A stretch of 6,327 nucleotides of DNA from assembly GCA_020725985.1 (NCBI GenBank), contig DYTM01000013.1:1-6327 (forward strand), given 5' to 3'. A program made the position numbers and the translations under genes. Below the pieces are notes generated by a model. The model worked only from the letters and a program-made list of their open reading frames with translations, was not told where the DNA came from and did no database searches. Source of the DNA: Methanomassiliicoccus sp. GTDB taxonomy: Archaea > Thermoplasmatota > Thermoplasmata > Methanomassiliicoccales > JACIVX01. Of this stretch, positions 1 through 6,070 are shown in pieces (the stretch's first letter is position 1; each line of letters begins with the position of its first letter).

Positions 1-1
1 C

Positions 2-637
2 GCACTGAAGGAGGCCGCGCTTCCCGAGAACCCCATGTACTGGCAGGACGCGGAAATGATCCACCTGGCGGACGCGATAAGGAGGCACAGCAAGCCGATG
101 ATGATCGCCCTCAACAAGGCGGACGTGGCGAGCGACGACATGCTTCGCCGCCTCACCGGGGTGGATGGTTACATCGCAGTCCCGGCCTGCTCGGAGTCTG
201 AGCTGGGCCTGAAGAGGGCCGCCAAGGCCGGTCTCGTCAAGTACCTTCCAGGGGACAAGGATTTCTCGGTCTCGGAGCCGGAGAAGCTTAACCCCAACCA
301 GAAGAAAGCTCTGGACTACTTCTCGAAGATCATGAAGCGCTGCGGCAACGGGACCGGCGTGCAGGCATGCCTGGAGAAGGCCGCGTTCGAGCTTCTCGAT
401 CTTATCGTCGTCTACCCGGTGGAGGACGAAAACAAGCTCACCGACCACGATGGCAATGTGCTCCCGGATGCGTACCTGGTGAAGCGGGGGAGCAACGCGA
501 GGGATCTCGCATACAAGATTCACACCGAGCTCGGAGACAACTTCATTAGGGCGATCAACGCTCGAACGCACCGGACCGTCGGTCACGACTACATCCTCCA
601 GGACGGAGACATCATCACGATCGTCGCTCGAAAGTGA
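2..637 (+). CDS. Ygr210/YchF-like TGS-domain GTPase, C-terminal part (5' truncated)
   Basis: Translation-associated P-loop GTPase of the Obg/YchF superfamily, Ygr210-like branch. The reading frame is open from base 2 to a TGA at 635-637, giving about 211 residues of a protein that is usually near 400; the P-loop and switch regions lie off the left edge. Visible parts, counted from the Met at 35: the G4 motif NKAD at residues 27-30, a G5-like stretch around SESEL (53-57), a helical insert (about 85-120), then a C-terminal TGS domain (about 126-199) starting VYPVEDENKLTD and ending in the GDIITIV beta strand. YchF/OLA1 proteins have NxxE at G4 and prefer ATP; the NKxD here fits the Ygr210 branch and predicts guanine specificity (family knowledge). 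Members associate with ribosomes or tRNA. The Met at 35 is internal, not the start. The stop codon overlaps the start of the polymerase gene. Confidence 0.93.
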   Translation, partial: ALKEAALPENPMYWQDAEMIHLADAIRRHSKPMMIALNKADVASDDMLRRLTGVDGYIAVPACSESELGLKRAAKAGLVKYLPGDKDFSVSEPEKLNPNQKKALDYFSKIMKRCGNGTGVQACLEKAAFELLDLIVVYPVEDENKLTDHDGNVLPDAYLVKRGSNARDLAYKIHTELGDNFIRAINARTHRTVGHDYILQDGDIITIVARK

Positions 638-3060
638 TCAGCTTGAGACACTGGGACGTCAGGCTCCTGACGGCATCGTACCGCAGGGGCGAGAATGACC
701 AAATCATTGTCGAGATGTACGGAAAGACCACGGAGGGCGCCTCCATCACCGCGAGGTATGTCGGCTTCCTCCCCTACTTCCACATCCTCGAGCCGACGGA
801 TGATGTCGTTCGGAAGCTGAAGGAAGATCCCAGCGTGGTACGAGTGGAGGACATCGAGCTCTTCCACAGAGGGAAGATCCACAAGGCCGGGAAGATCGTC
901 ATCAAGTTCCCGTGGACCGTGCCCGAGTACCGAACCAGGCTGAGGCAGCAAGGCTTCGAGATCCTCGCGGCGGACATCCCTTTCCACAACCGCTTCGTCT
1001 ACGATTTCGATATTGCCGCCTGCATCCGGATTTTCGGAGTTGAGGTCGCCTCGGTCGGATACACCACCGACATCGTCGTGGACGTCGACAAGGCGGAGGG
1101 GAGGCCGAGGATTGAGGAAATCCCAGCCTTCAACCCTCAGCTGAAGATACTGGCCTTCGACGTCGAGAACAGCATCAAGGACAGCCATATCCTCACCATT
1201 TGCTATGTGGTCCGACAGAACGCGGAGCCGACGCAGGGGGATTCGATCGTCGGCGGGGAGAGGGAGATAATCGAGCGGTTCTCCCGGATCATCCAGGAGA
1301 AGGATCCGGATGTGATCACCGGATACAACATCGATGGCTATGACATCCCGATCATCATGGAGAGGGCCAAGGCCGTCGGAATCACGGCCCTTCAATGGGG
1401 AAGGGATCTCGGCGAACCGAGACCGATCATGAACAGGTTCTGGAGGTTGACCGGCCGCCTGGTGGCGGACGCCTGGTGGGCGGCCAAGGTTCAACTAAAA
1501 CCAAAGCAGGAGACGCTCAACCATGTGGCGAAGTTCCTCCTCGGTGAGGAGAAGCTGGACGTGGATCCGACGAAGATCGACGAGGAGTGGAAGGCCGACA
1601 GCGCGAAGGTGATACGGTACTGCGTGAGGGACGCGGAGCTCTCTCTGAGGGTGTTGGAGGCGGTGGACATCCTGAGGAAGAACATGGACCTCGCCACCGT
1701 CTCCCGGCTTCCGGTGGACGATGTGACGAGCGCAGGGGCCTCCCAGCTCATCGACTCCATCCTCATCAGGGCCGCCGATCGCCAGAGACCGCCGGTCGGG
1801 GTGCCTATGACTGGGAGCGCAGGGGATGAAGAGGCGATCGAAGGAGGCTACGTTCACACAATCGAGCCGGGACTTTACCACTGGGTCTGCGTTCTCGACT
1901 TCAAGTCGATGTATCCCTCGCTCATCATCTCGAAGAACATCTGCTTCACGACGCTCAGCGACGAGGGGGAGATAGAGAGCCCGAACGGGGTGAGGTTCCT
2001 CAGCAAGGATCAGAAGGAGGGGGTCCTTCCGCAGATACTCGTCAGATTGATGAAGGATCGGGATGAGATCAAGAGGAAGATGAAGGAGGCCAAGAGCCCG
2101 GAGGAGCTGAGGTACTACGACGGCCTTCAGGCGGCGGTCAAGGTGCTGATGAATGCGTTCTACGGTGTCTTCGCCTCGTCGTTCTACCGGTTCACCGACA
2201 GGAAGATCGGCAGCTCCATCACCGCCTTCGCCAGAGACACGATCAAAGGCATAATCGCCAAGCTCGAGGCGGAAGGCCATAAGGTGATCTACTCCGACAC
2301 AGACTCCATCTTCATTCAATCCCCTCATCAGACCCTGAGTGAAACGGTTGCCTTTGGCAAGGAACTGGCGACGCGGTTCTCGAACGAGGGGAGGATGCTC
2401 GAGTTCGAGAAGATAGTGGAGCCGCTGTTCACGCACGGCAAGAAGAAGAGATACGTGGGAAGAGTGGTATGGCCGAAGGAGGAGCTTCTCATAAGGGGAT
2501 ATGAGGTCCGGAGGACCGATTCCTTCGACCTCCAGAGCGAGGTACTGATGCAGGTGTTCGAACATATCCTCGCCAGCCAGACAGAGGAGGCGGTGAAAAT
2601 TGCCAGGAAGGCTGTGGCGGACACGATGGCAGGGCAGATGCCGGTCGAGAAGCTCGTGATCTCCCGATCCTGCAAGCCGTTCAACCAGTACAAGGACCAA
2701 GACACTCAAGCCACCGTCCAGACAGCAAAGAAGCTGATGGACCTCGGCTACGAGTTCGTCCCCGGTATGAAGGTCTCGTGGATCGTCACCGATAGCAGGA
2801 GGACTCCCCAGCAGGTGGAGCCTTTCGTGAGCGGGAGGAGATTCGAGGCCTCTCCCGACTGGAAATACTACGCCGAGCGTCTTGCGCAGACGATAGCAAG
2901 GGCGACGGAGGTCTTCGGGTGGGACGAGAAGAGCCTCATGATGGGATCCCAGCAGTTCACGCTCTTTGACGACACCTTCGAGAAGGGAAGGAGGAAGGAG
3001 AAGGACAGGTTCGAGGTGAAGAAGACCGAGAAGAAGCTCAACCTCGACGACTTCATGTGA
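634..3060 (+). CDS. polB: Family B DNA polymerase with 3'-5' proofreading exonuclease (archaeal PolB)
   Basis: Template-directed DNA synthesis with proofreading; 808 residues, close to archaeal PolB length, no intein. Exonuclease motifs: Exo I FDVE (D176, E178), Exo II YNIDGYD (D237), Exo III YCVRD (Y329, D333). Polymerase motifs: A DFKSMYPSL (D422), B KVLMNAFYG (K503, N507, Y510), C YSDTDS (D555, D557), then KKRY (604-607). All catalytic carboxylates are present, so both activities should be intact. In the N-terminal domain P47, P93, V96 and R120 align by eye with residues of the uracil-sensing pocket of Pyrococcus PolB. The YxGG/A motif between exonuclease and polymerase reads IEGG (402-405), lacking its Tyr. 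The C-terminus carries two PCNA-box-like stretches, QQFTLFDD (773-780) and KLNLDDFM (801-808). The start is GTG 634, inside the GTGA overlap with the upstream GTPase; no Shine-Dalgarno lies at normal distance, so coupling is likely. TTG 643 is a possible alternative start. Confidence 0.97.
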   Translation: MISLRHWDVRLLTASYRRGENDQIIVEMYGKTTEGASITARYVGFLPYFHILEPTDDVVRKLKEDPSVVRVEDIELFHRGKIHKAGKIVIKFPWTVPEYRTRLRQQGFEILAADIPFHNRFVYDFDIAACIRIFGVEVASVGYTTDIVVDVDKAEGRPRIEEIPAFNPQLKILAFDVENSIKDSHILTICYVVRQNAEPTQGDSIVGGEREIIERFSRIIQEKDPDVITGYNIDGYDIPIIMERAKAVGITALQWGRDLGEPRPIMNRFWRLTGRLVADAWWAAKVQLKPKQETLNHVAKFLLGEEKLDVDPTKIDEEWKADSAKVIRYCVRDAELSLRVLEAVDILRKNMDLATVSRLPVDDVTSAGASQLIDSILIRAADRQRPPVGVPMTGSAGDEEAIEGGYVHTIEPGLYHWVCVLDFKSMYPSLIISKNICFTTLSDEGEIESPNGVRFLSKDQKEGVLPQILVRLMKDRDEIKRKMKEAKSPEELRYYDGLQAAVKVLMNAFYGVFASSFYRFTDRKIGSSITAFARDTIKGIIAKLEAEGHKVIYSDTDSIFIQSPHQTLSETVAFGKELATRFSNEGRMLEFEKIVEPLFTHGKKKRYVGRVVWPKEELLIRGYEVRRTDSFDLQSEVLMQVFEHILASQTEEAVKIARKAVADTMAGQMPVEKLVISRSCKPFNQYKDQDTQATVQTAKKLMDLGYEFVPGMKVSWIVTDSRRTPQQVEPFVSGRRFEASPDWKYYAERLAQTIARATEVFGWDEKSLMMGSQQFTLFDDTFEKGRRKEKDRFEVKKTEKKLNLDDFM

Positions 3061-3082
3061 CCCGCGACCCGAGGTTCTCACC

Positions 3083-3098
3083 GGACAAAGTTTATATA
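3083..3098 (+). promoter_or_regulatory. Archaeal BRE/TATA promoter of the L15e gene
   Basis: A textbook archaeal TATA box TTTATATA at 3091-3098 is preceded by a purine-rich BRE-like ACAAAG (3085-3090). It stands out in otherwise GC-rich DNA just after the polymerase stop codon. With the usual spacing of about 25 bp from TATA centre to start site, transcription should begin near 3118-3124, giving a leader of roughly 80 nt before the L15e ATG. The start site is inferred. Confidence 0.85.
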
Positions 3099-3123
3099 AG
3101 GACAGGCGTTCTGCAGCCCTTGG

Positions 3124-3190
3124 TGACGCGACGCGTTCGCGTTGGAGATGTGCCCGCGAGGGTGAATCCGTAAACGCCGTCGAAGACGGC
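3124..3190 (+). promoter_or_regulatory. Structured 5' leader of the L15e mRNA (three predicted hairpins)
   Basis: Three hairpins can be drawn one after the other. HP1: ACGCGA (3126-3131) pairs with TCGCGT (3137-3142) over a 5-nt loop, extendable by two G-U pairs to 3124-3144. HP2: CCC (3153-3155) and GGG (3160-3162) close a GCGA tetraloop of the GNRA type, extendable through two G-U pairs, a G-A mismatch and three Watson-Crick pairs to 3147-3168. HP3: GCCGTC (3176-3181) pairs with GACGGC (3185-3190) around a GAA triloop and ends exactly where the Shine-Dalgarno begins. Structure is seen by base pairing only; a regulatory role, such as feedback by a ribosomal protein or a ribosome standby site, is inference. 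It does not match tRNA or any riboswitch class I recognise. Confidence 0.5.
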
Positions 3191-3199
3191 AGGTGATCC
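3191..3199 (+). promoter_or_regulatory. Extended Shine-Dalgarno of the L15e gene
   Basis: AGGTGATCC is an uninterrupted 9-nt complement of the conserved 16S rRNA 3' end (GGATCACCT). The core GGTGA (3192-3196) sits 4 nt upstream of ATG 3201, the same spacing as in the DUF1634 gene. It fixes the L15e start at 3201 and so supports the N-terminal extension as really translated. Confidence 0.85.
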
Positions 3200-3200
3200 A

Positions 3201-3863
3201 ATGGCAAAGAAAGCGGCTGAGAAGGCCGAGACAGCCCCGGCTGGAGAGGAGACTGAAGAGGTCAAGACAGTTCCGGGGAAGGGCATCTATCATTATATCG
3301 CTGAGGCGTGGAACGATCCTGATGAAACCTACGTCAAGGGCCTCCAGTTCGAGAGGCTCATCGAGTGGCGTCGGGAAGAGAACTTCTGCAGAATCGAGCA
3401 TCCGACGAGGCTCGACAGGGCGAGGAAGCTCGGCTTCAGGGCGAAGCAGGGTTACGTGCTTGTGAGGGCGAGGGTGCGGAAAGGTGCCCTCCAGAAGAGG
3501 AAGATCCGGAAGGGGAGAAGGGCGAAGCGCAAGGGCATCGTGAAGATCACGGCGGCGAAATCCCTCCAGAGAATCGCGGAGGAGAGGGCGGGGAAGAGAT
3601 ATCCGAACCTCGAGGTCCTGAACTCCTACTGGGTCGGAAGCGACGGGAAGAAGGAGTGGTTCGAGATCATCATGGTTGATCCCCACCACCCTGTCATCGT
3701 CAGCGATCCGAAGATCAACTGGATCTGCGACGCAGTCCACAAGGGCCGGGCGAGCCGCGGGCTGACCTCCTCCGGGAAGAAGGGACGCGGCCTGAGGCAC
3801 AAGGGAAAGGGCGCCGAGAAGCTGCGGCCCTCGGTAGGCGCGCACGACCGGAAGGGCAAGTAG
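3201..3863 (+). CDS. rpl15e: 50S ribosomal protein L15e (eL15)
   Basis: Structural component of the large ribosomal subunit, found in archaea and eukaryotes only and bound to 23S rRNA. The family core starts near residue 28 ([10 protein letters not shown]), followed by the conserved ERLIEWRRE (51-59), [13 protein letters not shown] (67-79), AKQGYVLVR (81-89), the basic stretch [14 protein letters not shown] (99-112), [14 protein letters not shown] (133-146), VDPHHPVI (159-166), INWIC (172-176) and a lysine/arginine-rich tail with [14 protein letters not shown] (186-199). At 220 residues it is longer than the roughly 190 typical of archaea because of about 27 N-terminal residues rich in Ala, Lys and Glu. 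ATG 3201 is the only sensible start: it has a perfect Shine-Dalgarno, an in-frame stop lies just upstream (TAA 3171-3173), and the next Met is residue 158. It has its own promoter and is probably monocistronic, since the next gene is on the opposite strand. Confidence 0.97.
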   Translation: MAKKAAEKAETAPAGEETEEVKTVPGKGIYHYIAEAWNDPDETYVKGLQFERLIEWRREENFCRIEHPTRLDRARKLGFRAKQGYVLVRARVRKGALQKRKIRKGRRAKRKGIVKITAAKSLQRIAEERAGKRYPNLEVLNSYWVGSDGKKEWFEIIMVDPHHPVIVSDPKINWICDAVHKGRASRGLTSSGKKGRGLRHKGKGAEKLRPSVGAHDRKGK

Positions 3864-3865
3864 GT

Positions 3866-4720
3866 CTACCCGCTGATCCCGCGAAACCTCTTTTCAATCT
3901 CTTCACTGCTCATCCCGACCAGCGGGTAGAATGCCGGGAGGGGGAGCTTCGTTCTCTTGATTTCCTCGATGTCCTCGACCCCATGACCGAAAACGACTGC
4001 GAGGGCCCTGTTCTCTTTCGCGGTCAAACCCAACTCATTCGGTCGTATGACCTTCAGCCCCGGCGCCCATCGCTTGAGCGGTGCTGCGAGAGCTTCCTCC
4101 TCAGAGACGACGATGGCCCTACAGCCGCGCTTCATCAGCAGCCACGCCGCAACCGTGTCCCTTTCCGACTTCACGACCGCCAGAACCCTTCCCTGAGACC
4201 CCATCGGGAGCCCTCCAGGTCCCTTGATGTACTCAGTGAAGAGGAAGGCCCTCTTCCCCCTGATCTCGATGAAGATCTCGATGTCTGGAGAGGTCAGATC
4301 CACCCTGACCTCCTTATCCCTGTTCACCTCGAGGACCACCGCCCCGAGCTCCTTGGCGACATCCATGCTTGTGTACCGGTGAGTTCCGGTCCTCCGAACC
4401 CTCAGCGCGAAGCTGCTTCCGGGGGGGAGCAGGGATCCGGAGCGCTCGAGGATGAACGACCGCATCTCCTCCATGTCGCTCCCGAACGACATGACACGGC
4501 TGAGCGATGCCACTCCGAACACCATTGAAAGGATATCCGCTGCCTCGTCAGCGCGATCTGTCTCGACGAATATGCGCCCCCTCTCCGAGGTCAGGATCGC
4601 TTCAACGCCCCGTTCGGCGAACGAGGCCAGGATGTTGTCGAGCAGTATCCTCTCGAATCGTCTGCGGACGCTATCGCTCTTGAGACCCATCTCCGCATAT
4701 CTGACGAGAAGGAGGCCCAT
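3866..4720 (-). CDS. ThiI-like THUMP-domain protein with degenerate PP-loop domain
   Basis: Resembles ThiI, the tRNA 4-thiouridine synthetase, over its full 284 residues. Order: N-terminal ferredoxin-like part with VRYAEMGLKSDSVRRRFE (6-23); THUMP domain (about 60-165) with SMDVAKELG (118-126) and VDLTSPDIEIFIEI (140-153); the hallmark linker YIKGPGGLPMGSQGRVL (164-180); then a remnant of the adenylating PP-loop domain ending in FYPLVGMSSEEIEKRF (264-279). The PP-loop signature SGGxDS is absent: before VAAWLLMKRG (190-199) stands VKSERDT (183-189). That domain is only about 115 residues, there is no rhodanese domain, and the protein has a single Cys (200), so the CxxC of rhodanese-less archaeal ThiI is missing. 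It probably binds tRNA through THUMP but should not adenylate or thiolate by the known mechanism. ATG 4720 is chosen over ATG 4801 because homology begins there and a TATA-like element about 26 bp upstream predicts a leaderless mRNA starting at it. Confidence 0.85.
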   Translation of the reverse strand: MGLLLVRYAEMGLKSDSVRRRFERILLDNILASFAERGVEAILTSERGRIFVETDRADEAADILSMVFGVASLSRVMSFGSDMEEMRSFILERSGSLLPPGSSFALRVRRTGTHRYTSMDVAKELGAVVLEVNRDKEVRVDLTSPDIEIFIEIRGKRAFLFTEYIKGPGGLPMGSQGRVLAVVKSERDTVAAWLLMKRGCRAIVVSEEEALAAPLKRWAPGLKVIRPNELGLTAKENRALAVVFGHGVEDIEEIKRTKLPLPAFYPLVGMSSEEIEKRFRGISG

Positions 4721-4742
4721 GGTTCGAGGATGATGCGCGAAT

Positions 4743-4756
4743 GTAATAACCTTTCG
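4743..4756 (-). promoter_or_regulatory. BRE/TATA promoter of the ThiI-like gene (leaderless transcript predicted)
   Basis: Read on the minus strand, CGAAAG (4756-4751) followed by GTTATTAC (4750-4743) forms a BRE plus TATA-like element. Its centre lies about 26 bp before ATG 4720, the normal distance to a transcription start, so the transcript should begin at or within a few bases of the start codon. The 11-mer GAAAGGTTATT recurs exactly in front of the MFS gene at 6071-6081. Confidence 0.6.
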
Positions 4757-4797
4757 TAGGTGGAGGAGGGAGTCTGAGGGACCTGGAGCATGTCTGG

Positions 4798-4811
4798 GCA
4801 ACAGTTATCTA
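4798..4811 (+). promoter_or_regulatory. Possible promoter of the TauE/SafE-DUF1634 pair
   Basis: GTTATCTA (4804-4811) preceded by GCAACA (4798-4803) is the best TATA-like element on the plus strand in the 131-bp divergent intergenic region. It would place transcription start near 4833, about 19 nt before ATG 4852. It shares GTTAT with two other promoters here but has a weak BRE. A short inverted pair ATGTC (4790-4794) / GACAT (4814-4818) flanks it, possibly by chance. Confidence 0.35.
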
Positions 4812-4836
4812 CGGACATCGGCATTTCGGAAGCGTC

Positions 4837-4842
4837 GGGGGT
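4837..4842 (+). promoter_or_regulatory. Weak Shine-Dalgarno of the TauE/SafE gene
   Basis: GGGGGT differs by one base from GGAGGT and lies 9 nt upstream of ATG 4852. There is no better start upstream in frame, so it supports 4852 as the start. Confidence 0.4.
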
Positions 4843-4851
4843 AGTCAAAGA

Positions 4852-5697
4852 ATGGACCTGACCCTTGCTCTCGGAGTGATCATCTTCGCCATAATCGCGG
4901 GGCTCCTCGGCTCCCTTCTCGGTCTGGGAGGAGGTATTATCATCATCCCGGCCCTGACCCTCGTCTTCTCCTATCCCATTCAGGTCGCGATAGGGGCGAG
5001 CTTGATCGGGGTCATAGCGACCTCTACTGGCGCGGCCTCCCACTATGTGCAGGAGGGATTGACCAACATCCGGCTGGGCATGGTTCTCGAGGTGGCGACA
5101 ACCGTCGGGTCGATCATCGGGGCCTTGGTCGCCGTCTACACGAACCAGCAGATACTCGCAGTGGCGTTCGGCATCTTCCTCTTGTACGGGGCGTACTACA
5201 TGATACGCCGACCGGAAAGGCTCGCCACCCCCTTGCCCGGCGAGAAGAAGAGGGGTTTGTTCGATCTGAAGGGAAGCTTCGTCGACAGGAAGACGGAGAA
5301 GGAAGTGACGTACGAGGTTGAGAAGCTCGACCGGGGAATGGCGGCAAGCGCCGGGGCTGGCGTCATGTCGGGGCTCCTGGGGGTAGGCGGAGGTCTCGTC
5401 AAGGTGCCGGTCATGAACATGTGGATGGGCGTGCCCATGAAGGCCGCGGCGGCGACGAGCAACTTCATGATGGGCGTCACGGCCCTCGCAGGTGCAGTCA
5501 TCTACTACGGCTACGGATTCATGTCGCCGGTGCTGACGGCGATTGTGGCGGTCGGGGTGTTCTCGGGCGCAGCCATCGGGTCCAGGACGGCCCACCTTGC
5601 CACCGGAACCGGCCTGAGGAAGTTCTTCGCGGTCGTCATGATCGCTATTGCGTTGCTGATGTTTCTCAGGGGGATCGGCATTCTGCCCACGGGGTGA
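4852..5697 (+). CDS. TauE/SafE family (sulfite exporter-like) membrane permease
   Basis: Integral membrane protein of 281 residues, a usual length for the family, which includes exporters or importers of sulfite, sulfoacetate, taurine-derived anions and other small organic acids. About eight hydrophobic segments appear as two halves (about 5-118 and 162-276) joined by a charged, probably cytoplasmic loop (119-160) rich in Lys, Arg and Glu. Each half opens with the family's glycine-rich signature: GLLGSLLGLGGG (17-28) followed by IIIIPAL, and GVMSGLLGVGGG (170-181) followed by LVKVPVM. This is the internal duplication typical of TauE/SafE. GASLIGVIATSTGAASHY (48-65) and AAATSNFMMGVTALAGA (199-215) are the matching second helices. 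Substrate cannot be told from sequence; a sulfur oxyanion is the default guess. The next gene begins 4 bp after its stop, so the two are almost certainly cotranscribed. Confidence 0.92.
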   Translation: MDLTLALGVIIFAIIAGLLGSLLGLGGGIIIIPALTLVFSYPIQVAIGASLIGVIATSTGAASHYVQEGLTNIRLGMVLEVATTVGSIIGALVAVYTNQQILAVAFGIFLLYGAYYMIRRPERLATPLPGEKKRGLFDLKGSFVDRKTEKEVTYEVEKLDRGMAASAGAGVMSGLLGVGGGLVKVPVMNMWMGVPMKAAAATSNFMMGVTALAGAVIYYGYGFMSPVLTAIVAVGVFSGAAIGSRTAHLATGTGLRKFFAVVMIAIALLMFLRGIGILPTG

Positions 5698-5698
5698 T
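5693..5698 (+). promoter_or_regulatory. Shine-Dalgarno of the DUF1634 gene
   Basis: GGTGAT overlaps the TGA stop of the upstream permease gene (5695-5697). Its GGTGA core lies 4 nt before GTG 5702, the same geometry as for L15e. This selects the GTG start and implies translational coupling; ATG 5697 is in another frame. Confidence 0.7.
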
Positions 5699-5701
5699 GA
5701 A

Positions 5702-6040
5702 GTGGAGAAGGAATCGCTGAACAGGTATGTCCGAATCGTACTCCTGGCGGGGATGGTGGTCAGCGTCTCGACCATGGTGATTGGTTTGCTCCTGTATGCG
5801 CTCAATCCGCATGGATGGGAGGAGGTGAGCCTCTCCCTGGGGGAGATAGTGGAGGGTTTGACCGAGGGGAACCCTATAGCGGTCATCGACCTTGGGATCG
5901 TACTTCTGATCGCGACCCCCCTTGCTAGAGTCGTAGCCGCCCTCGGCGCATTCGCCGCCGGCAGGGAGACGAAGTTTGTCATGGTCTCACTCATCGTCCT
6001 GTTCGTCATACTTCTCGCGGTCCTGACCGGGGCGACCTGA
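5702..6040 (+). CDS. DUF1634 family small membrane protein
   Basis: A 112-residue protein matching the DUF1634 pattern: three hydrophobic helices at about 10-34, 58-84 and 91-111, with a short amphipathic stretch after the first (HGWEEVSLSLGEIVEGL, 37-53) and a central VIDLGIVLLIATPLARVVAAL (61-81) that carries a helix-breaking Pro and an Arg within the membrane segment. The function of the family is unknown. From memory, DUF1634 genes are often found beside TauE/SafE permeases, as here (4-bp gap, shared Shine-Dalgarno/stop), so an accessory subunit or regulator of that permease is the simplest inference. The start is GTG 5702, supported by GGTGAT at the right distance. No signal peptide or cysteine is seen. 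Confidence 0.88.
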   Translation: MEKESLNRYVRIVLLAGMVVSVSTMVIGLLLYALNPHGWEEVSLSLGEIVEGLTEGNPIAVIDLGIVLLIATPLARVVAALGAFAAGRETKFVMVSLIVLFVILLAVLTGAT

Positions 6041-6070
6041 GCCGTTACGCAGCACCCAGAGCATTCGACG

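Noticed and set aside
589..1494. A 301-codon minus-strand frame opposite the start of PolB
   Set aside because: Shadow of the plus-strand coding bias; no domain or ribosome binding site supports it.
1840..2310. Intein in PolB
   Set aside because: Motifs A, B and C, the usual insertion points in archaeal PolB, are continuous and there are no intein splicing blocks.
3148..3165. Five-codon upstream ORF (ATG TGC CCG CGA GGG TGA) in the L15e leader
   Set aside because: GGAG directly touches the ATG with no spacing, and the stretch is better explained by the GNRA-capped hairpin; an ORF this short arises often by chance.
3114..3199. tRNA or C/D box sRNA in the L15e leader, because of its three-hairpin layout
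   Set aside because: No acceptor-stem pairing, no T-loop GTTCRA in place, no CCA-compatible end, and no paired box C (RTGATGA) and box D (CTGA) at suitable spacing.
1495..3207. A 570-codon open frame on the minus strand opposite PolB
   Set aside because: Its product is rich in Arg, Leu, His, Pro and Asp with no fold-like pattern. It is the expected shadow of a GC-rich gene, and PolB on the plus strand has all family motifs.
4608..4626. CGTTCGGCGAACG palindrome inside the ThiI-like gene
   Set aside because: It is inside conserved coding sequence, short, and expected by chance in GC-rich DNA.
4721..4801. A longer ThiI-like protein starting at ATG 4801
   Set aside because: The extra 27 residues have no ThiI similarity, and the promoter element at 4743-4756 lies inside this stretch and points to ATG 4720.
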